Below are positions 7,262 to 8,231 of a stretch of DNA of 8,231 nucleotides, one piece after another. Where the stretch lies: assembly GCA_913049565.1 (NCBI GenBank), contig CAJWZG010000126.1:1-8231 (forward strand). Direction: 5' to 3'. Position numbers and translations under genes: made by a program. This DNA comes from an uncultured Gammaproteobacteria bacterium. GTDB lineage: Bacteria; Pseudomonadota; Gammaproteobacteria; Pseudomonadales; Azotimanducaceae_A. Numbering within the stretch: position 1 is the stretch's first letter; every line of letters begins with the position of its first letter. Under the pieces are notes generated by a model. That model was given only the letters and a program-made list of their open reading frames with translations. It had not been told where the DNA came from and ran no database searches.

Positions 7262-7289
7262 ACTATAACCTTGCACTTGCCTTTTGCAA
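7262..7289 (-). promoter_or_regulatory. sigma70-type promoter of leuA and its leader
   Basis: On the minus strand TTGCAA (7289-7284, 4/6) and TATAGT (7267-7262, 5/6) are 16 bp apart. Transcription would start near 7255 and read the leader peptide and then leuA, with an untranslated leader of about 300 nt. This is the best promoter match I found by eye in the window. TGCAAAA occurs twice around it (once overlapping the -35 and once just past the -10), possibly a factor-binding repeat. Confidence 0.6.
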
Positions 7290-7330
7290 CCCCGCAGCAT
7301 GAGGTTTAGGCAGATCAATTCGCTAACCTA

Positions 7331-7369
7331 GGACATCAACTCAGGGCACCAACTCAGGACATCAACCCA
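7331..7369. repeat. Three tandem copies of a 13-bp unit at the 3' end of purT
   Basis: Units GGACATCAACTCA (7331-7343), GGGCACCAACTCA (7344-7356) and GGACATCAACCCA (7357-7369) lie head to tail with only two or three differences between them. The last copy contains the purT stop codon (TGA on the minus strand, 7364-7362), so the array grew outward from the gene end into the spacer. Copy slippage is the likely cause. A function is not evident. Confidence 0.85.
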
Positions 7370-8231
7370 AATGCACCTCGACCGCGCTCGCCACATCCAG
7401 CGCTTTTTGCCGCGCACTGACAATACTGTCGCCCAATGCCAGAGCTACGCCGACCCGTCGCTCTCCCGCAACCTCAGGTTTACCAAACAAACGTAGCTGA
7501 GTATCGGGCTGAGCCAACGCGAGGCCTAAACCACCATAGGACAACGATTGTGATTGACCATGGGCTAGAATCACCGCGGATGCGGCTGCCCCTTGCTGCC
7601 TCACCTTAGGAATAGGTAGACCTAAAATCGCTCTAGCGTGGAGAGCGAACTCGCTAAGGTCTTGACTGATCAATGTCACCATTCCGGTGTCGTGCGGTCG
7701 CGGGCTCACTTCAGAAAAAAAGACGTCGTCACCCTTGATAAAAAACTCGACACCAAACAACCCCCACCCGCCCAAGGCTGAGGTAACTTTTTCCGCGATT
7801 TCCTCACTCGCCGCCAAGGCTTGCATCGACATCGGTTGGGGCTGCCAAGATTCCTGATAATCACCACCCTCTTGTCGATGGCCAATGGGTTCACAAAACG
7901 TGGTGCCATCACGATGGCGCACTGTAAGCAGAGTAATCTCGTAATCGAAGTCCACAAAACCTTCAACAATGACGGTACCCGCCGAGCCTCTCGCCCCGTC
8001 TACCGCATACTGCCAAGCAGTTTCAATATCCGCCTCGGTGTGTATTGTCGATTGGCCTTTGCCTGAACTCGACATCACGGGTTTCACAATGCACGGCATA
8101 CCTATGCGTGCAACCGCTGCTCGATAATCCTCTTCGTTATCGGCAAATTCGTAGGGTGATGTTCGGACATTGAGATCTTCGGCCGCTAGCCGGCGAATGC
8201 CTTCTCTATTCATGGTCAGTCGAGCCGCGAT
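7362..8231 (-). CDS. purT: Formate-dependent phosphoribosylglycinamide formyltransferase PurT, N-terminus beyond the window
   Basis: PurT (GAR transformylase 2) uses ATP and formate to formylate glycinamide ribonucleotide in purine synthesis, as an alternative to folate-dependent PurN. The 289 codons present cover the ATP-grasp core and C-terminal domain and follow E. coli PurT closely: [14 protein letters not shown] at the window edge, the ATP-binding [10 protein letters not shown] (about 8058-8087), then [19 protein letters not shown]. The metal and active-site block [20 protein letters not shown] lies at about 7654-7713, followed by RLFGKPE near the end. About 110 N-terminal residues, including the start codon and the GAR-binding part, lie beyond 8231; the ATG at 8213 is internal. 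The gene ends 107 bp upstream of the predicted leuA transcription start, on the same strand. No intrinsic terminator is visible after it, so some read-through into leuA is possible. Confidence 0.96.
   Translation of the reverse strand: MAARLTMNREGIRRLAAEDLNVRTSPYEFADNEEDYRAAVARIGMPCIVKPVMSSSGKGQSTIHTEADIETAWQYAVDGARGSAGTVIVEGFVDFDYEITLLTVRHRDGTTFCEPIGHRQEGGDYQESWQPQPMSMQALAASEEIAEKVTSALGGWGLFGVEFFIKGDDVFFSEVSPRPHDTGMVTLISQDLSEFALHARAILGLPIPKVRQQGAAASAVILAHGQSQSLSYGGLGLALAQPDTQLRLFGKPEVAGERRVGVALALGDSIVSARQKALDVASAVEVHLG

Noticed and set aside
1..8231. Mobile element, defence system, CRISPR array or RNA gene
   Set aside because: All long frames are core housekeeping genes; no transposase, terminal inverted repeats, regularly spaced repeats or tRNA-like clover structure was seen.

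Overview
The window looks like chromosomal DNA of a gammaproteobacterium, roughly 53% GC by eye. The evidence is protein similarity (Ffh, YpjD, CorB, long-form LeuA, PurT) and the gene order ffh / ypjD / corB, which I recall from the E. coli chromosome. Nothing in the sequence fixes a genus. No mobile element, CRISPR array, tRNA or rRNA was seen; this is core housekeeping DNA.

Layout, left to right. Positions 1-1227 (minus) hold ffh, the protein subunit of the signal recognition particle, cut at its C-terminal end by the window edge. Positions 1327-2814 (minus) hold a membrane-anchored FMN / 3Fe-4S glutamate-synthase-domain protein, probably upstream of ffh on the same strand. A 221-bp divergent promoter region follows. 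Then come ypjD (3036-3878, plus; CcsA-like membrane protein) and corB (3904-5220, plus; CNNM/CBS transporter-type protein), a likely two-gene operon. corB converges on leuA (5261-6955, minus; 2-isopropylmalate synthase, first step of leucine synthesis). Upstream of leuA is a gene-free stretch of about 400 bp. Beyond it is purT (7362-8231, minus; formate-dependent GAR transformylase of purine synthesis), cut at its N-terminal side by the window edge.

The most interesting part is the stretch between leuA and purT. It carries a good sigma70-type promoter aimed at leuA, followed by a short open frame with five consecutive leucine codons, strong RNA hairpins around that frame, a C-rich G-poor stretch just after its stop codon, and competing hairpins just before leuA. 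This is the architecture of a leucine-sensing leader peptide (attenuator). Unusually, no U-tract terminator hairpin is visible. Control may therefore act through Rho or translation instead of the classical terminator/antiterminator switch. The second point of interest is the glutamate-synthase-like gene sitting between ffh and ypjD, which are neighbours in E. coli.
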